DNA of 34,629 bases from Candidatus Sulfopaludibacter sp. SbA3 (GTDB taxonomy: Bacteria; Acidobacteriota; Terriglobia; 20CM-2-55-15). Position numbers and translations under genes: made by a program. Positions 32,810 to 34,629 of the stretch are shown piece by piece; position 1 is the stretch's first letter; every line of letters begins with the position of its first letter. The notes under the pieces are model-generated. The model was not told the origin of the DNA. It did not search any database and saw only the letters and a program-made list of their open reading frames with translations. The stretch covers positions 1-34,629 of the forward strand of contig CAMBFR010000035.1 in NCBI GenBank assembly GCA_945865815.1, read 5' to 3'.

Positions 32810-33583
32810 ATGCCCGTCACGACCGATTCGCCAGAAGAAGGACAGGACCAGCACGGCCCCCAGGGACAGATGTCGTTCCTCGATCACCTTGAGGAACTTC
32901 GCAAGCGCATCATCAATTCCCTGATCGGTATCGTCGCCGCCTTTGCAGTCTGTTGGACATTCGCCAACGATATTTTCCTGTTCATCTCGGGACCAATCCG
33001 TACCGCCGGCGTGCAACTGAACATGCTGCGTCCTACCGAGGGGTTCACTCTCTCCATGAAGCTGGCGTTCATGGGCGCGGTGTTTCTGTCCTCGCCGGTA
33101 ATTATGTCCCAGGTGTGGCTTTTCATTGCGCCCGGTCTGTACAAGCATGAGAAGCGATACGCGCTTCCCTTCATTTTCTTTTCCTCGCTGCTGTTTGCCC
33201 TGGGTGGAATGTTCGGTTTTTATATCGCGTTTCCATTCGCGCTTCAGTACCTGATCCAGTGGGGCCGCGACATGGGGATGAACATGGTGATCAGCGCGAG
33301 CGAGTACTACGACCTGTTCATCATGATCGAGCTTGCGCTCGGGTTCATTTTCCAGATTCCAGCCGTCATTTTCGTGCTCAGCCGCATGGGCATTGTCTCC
33401 GCCGGTTTTCTTCTGAAGAACACCAAGTACGCCTTCCTGCTTTCATTCGTAATTGCGGCGATCATAACTCCGACCTCGGATATTCCGAACATGATGATCA
33501 TGGCGGTGCCCATGATCGCGCTCTACATGATTGGAATCCTGGTGGCTTTTCTGTTTGGCAAGAAGAAGAAAAAGGAAGAGTAG
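32810..33583 (+). CDS. tatC: Twin-arginine translocase subunit TatC
   Basis: A 257-residue six-helix inner-membrane receptor for twin-arginine signal peptides. The N-terminal FLDHLEELRKRI motif has the conserved Glu residues; WLFIAPGLYKHEKRY and the IITPTSDIPNMM region are typical. A basic C-terminal tail (GKKKKKEE) lies in the cytoplasm. It starts on the base after the tatA stop and converges with the M28 peptidase gene, three bases apart. Confidence 0.97.
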   Translation: MPVTTDSPEEGQDQHGPQGQMSFLDHLEELRKRIINSLIGIVAAFAVCWTFANDIFLFISGPIRTAGVQLNMLRPTEGFTLSMKLAFMGAVFLSSPVIMSQVWLFIAPGLYKHEKRYALPFIFFSSLLFALGGMFGFYIAFPFALQYLIQWGRDMGMNMVISASEYYDLFIMIELALGFIFQIPAVIFVLSRMGIVSAGFLLKNTKYAFLLSFVIAAIITPTSDIPNMMIMAVPMIALYMIGILVAFLFGKKKKKEE

Positions 33584-33586
33584 CCG

Positions 33587-34543
33587 CTATCGCGTCTGAG
33601 TGACGCGCTTGTCTACTTCCGGAAGCGCGCGATATACAACATCCCCAACCACCTGAAGGCTTCGGGCGCTCGTCTTATCGAGCGTGTCGGCCGCCGTGTG
33701 CCAGTATGGATAGTCGAAGTCGATGATATCTACCGCTGAAACGCCTGCCCGAAGATACGGGACATGGTCATCTGAAATCGCCAGGCTCGTGTTCAGGAAC
33801 TCGCTCGTATAACCAAGGCCGTGAGCGGTGTTCCAGAGGATCGTCTTCAACCAATCGGTCGATTCGCTTTCGCGGCTGATGTTGAGGTTCTTGTCGCCGA
33901 TCATGTCGACAAGAATGAGCGCGCGAAGCTGATCGAGCGAACGGGCGCGGACCCGGCGGTCCACGTCGTAGCGGCTGCCGTAGACGCTGTCGGTATCCGT
34001 CCATTCAAGAACGGCTTCTTCTCCGTCGAAGAAGATGAGCTCCAGCGTGTTTTCCAGCCTGAGATCTGCTGTCACCCGCGCCATTTCAAGAAGCCAGGCC
34101 GCGCTCGATCCTCCATCGCTGGCTCCAACGAAGACGAAATCGAAAAGCTTGGTGTCATAATGCCCGGCCAGCGCGATCACGTCGGGCCGCGCGCCCGCAC
34201 GCACGGCGCGAATGTTGGTCATTCGGCGGGGGCCTCTCGGCGTCTGGGCGGTGAATTCGTCCAACTGGGGCCGCAACCCGGCCTTTCGAAGTTCCTCCAC
34301 GATGTAGTCACGCGACTTCGCCAGGGCTTCGCTGCCCGCAGGACGCGGCCCGAATCCAACCAGCTTTTCGAGGTCCGCAAACGCCCGGTCACCATTGAAC
34401 GGCGATCCAGCGGCAGTCCCGCCGGCGTTGCCGCCCCGCTGAACACCATAGGCAACCACAACCGCCAGTCCGAGAGCGGCCACCGCGAGCCACCAGTTCC
34501 TGCTCCGATGCGTGCGCACCCGCCGGGTCTGTTTCTTTTTCAT
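33587..34543 (-). CDS. M28-family glutaminyl-peptide cyclotransferase-like protein
   Basis: A 318-residue protein with an N-terminal membrane anchor (about residues 17-37) after a very basic tail (KKKQTRRVRTHRSR). The M28 zinc-peptidase fold shows GHYDTK, VGASDGGSSAAW, FFDGEEAV and the DDHVPYLRAGVSAVDIIDFDYPYWHT region. The last motif is typical of glutaminyl cyclases, which form N-terminal pyroglutamate, rather than of aminopeptidases. Location is probably periplasmic. ATG 34543 is chosen because it starts the basic tail. A weak -10 (GACAAT after TGC, minus strand, 34553-34561) lies nine bases upstream. Confidence 0.85.
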   Translation of the reverse strand: MKKKQTRRVRTHRSRNWWLAVAALGLAVVVAYGVQRGGNAGGTAAGSPFNGDRAFADLEKLVGFGPRPAGSEALAKSRDYIVEELRKAGLRPQLDEFTAQTPRGPRRMTNIRAVRAGARPDVIALAGHYDTKLFDFVFVGASDGGSSAAWLLEMARVTADLRLENTLELIFFDGEEAVLEWTDTDSVYGSRYDVDRRVRARSLDQLRALILVDMIGDKNLNISRESESTDWLKTILWNTAHGLGYTSEFLNTSLAISDDHVPYLRAGVSAVDIIDFDYPYWHTAADTLDKTSARSLQVVGDVVYRALPEVDKRVTQTR

Positions 34544-34573
34544 GGTCCGGAAATTGTCGCACGAAAAACAGGG

Positions 34574-34629
34574 GCCTGACGGGTGAATTCCCATTTTCCT
34601 GAGCAAAAATGGGAATTCACCCGTCAGGC
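34574..34629. repeat. Perfect 24-bp inverted repeat at the window edge
   Basis: The arm 34574-34597 (GCCTGACGGGTGAATTCCC then ATTTT) is repeated exactly in reverse complement at 34606-34629, with an 8-nt loop CCTGAGCA. The sequence ends exactly with the right arm. A stem this long could be a dispersed repeat (MITE or REP-like) or a transposon end. Confidence 0.75.

Noticed and set aside
1-34629. tRNA, rRNA, CRISPR, toxin-antitoxin, phage or defence genes
   Set aside because: I looked through the gaps and proteins and saw no cloverleaf, spacer array, integrase, transposase or known defence domain.

Overview
The window looks like chromosomal housekeeping DNA from an acidobacterium (phylum Acidobacteriota), probably an uncultured lineage. 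I infer this from a combination of signs. There is an Hfq with the basic N-terminal extension and NAENFYY motif that I associate with this phylum. There is a small membrane protein resembling the acidobacterial DUF6677 family, a DUF5916 outer-membrane protein, and a menaquinone-type MenG. GC content is moderately high by eye, and genes are packed with 1-30 bp overlaps. I saw no rRNA, tRNA, CRISPR, phage, intact IS or defence system. The window stops exactly at the end of a perfect hairpin, so it may be a contig that broke at a repeat.

Layout. (1) 67-4928 (+): a haem operon, CcsA/HemX-like protein - hemA - hemC - hemD - an M29-like aminopeptidase. (2) 5021-8841 (+): a DUF5916 outer-membrane protein, then a membrane-anchored M23 peptidase. 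(3) 8968-11582 (-): yggS - DUF167 - DUF6677-like - a 58-residue membrane protein - a DUF2817/M14-like peptidase, mostly translationally coupled. (4) 11748-14508 (+): thiI - tmk - holB. (5) 14687-15972 (+): hfq - pdxA. (6) 15983-21764 (-): truA - uppS - cdsA - dxr - rseP - fur, an isoprenoid/envelope cluster interrupted between uppS and cdsA by a 427-bp non-coding fold-back element. (7) 21790-27784 (+): glycosyltransferase - prepilin peptidase - sensor kinase - three minor pseudopilins - NtrC-type response regulator, a type IV pilus assembly and control locus. (8) 27789-32314 (-): an NHL-repeat secreted protein, then aroB - menG, then the ctpA protease. (9) 32477-33583 (+): tatA - tatC. (10) 33587-34543 (-): an M28 glutaminyl-cyclase-like peptidase.

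How the parts fit. Haem synthesis sits with a cytochrome c assembly-type protein. AroB (chorismate supply) and MenG (last menaquinone step) form a pair. UppS, CdsA, Dxr and RseP supply undecaprenyl carrier, CDP-diacylglycerol, isoprenoid precursors and envelope-stress proteolysis. TatA/TatC, CtpA and the peptidases handle export and envelope turnover. The pilus locus carries its processing enzyme, minor pilins and a two-component system.

The clearest regulatory signal is architectural. In ten to twelve genes a -10-like hexamer, often the extended form TGNTANNNT, sits only 6-10 nt upstream of the start codon. This predicts leaderless or nearly leaderless mRNAs. Only tatA, hfq, ctpA and rseP show promoters with a real 5' leader. 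The most unusual DNA is the fold-back element at 19773-20199, a REP-like pair at 3076 and 14520, and the perfect 24-bp inverted repeat at the right edge. I found no convincing new multi-gene system.
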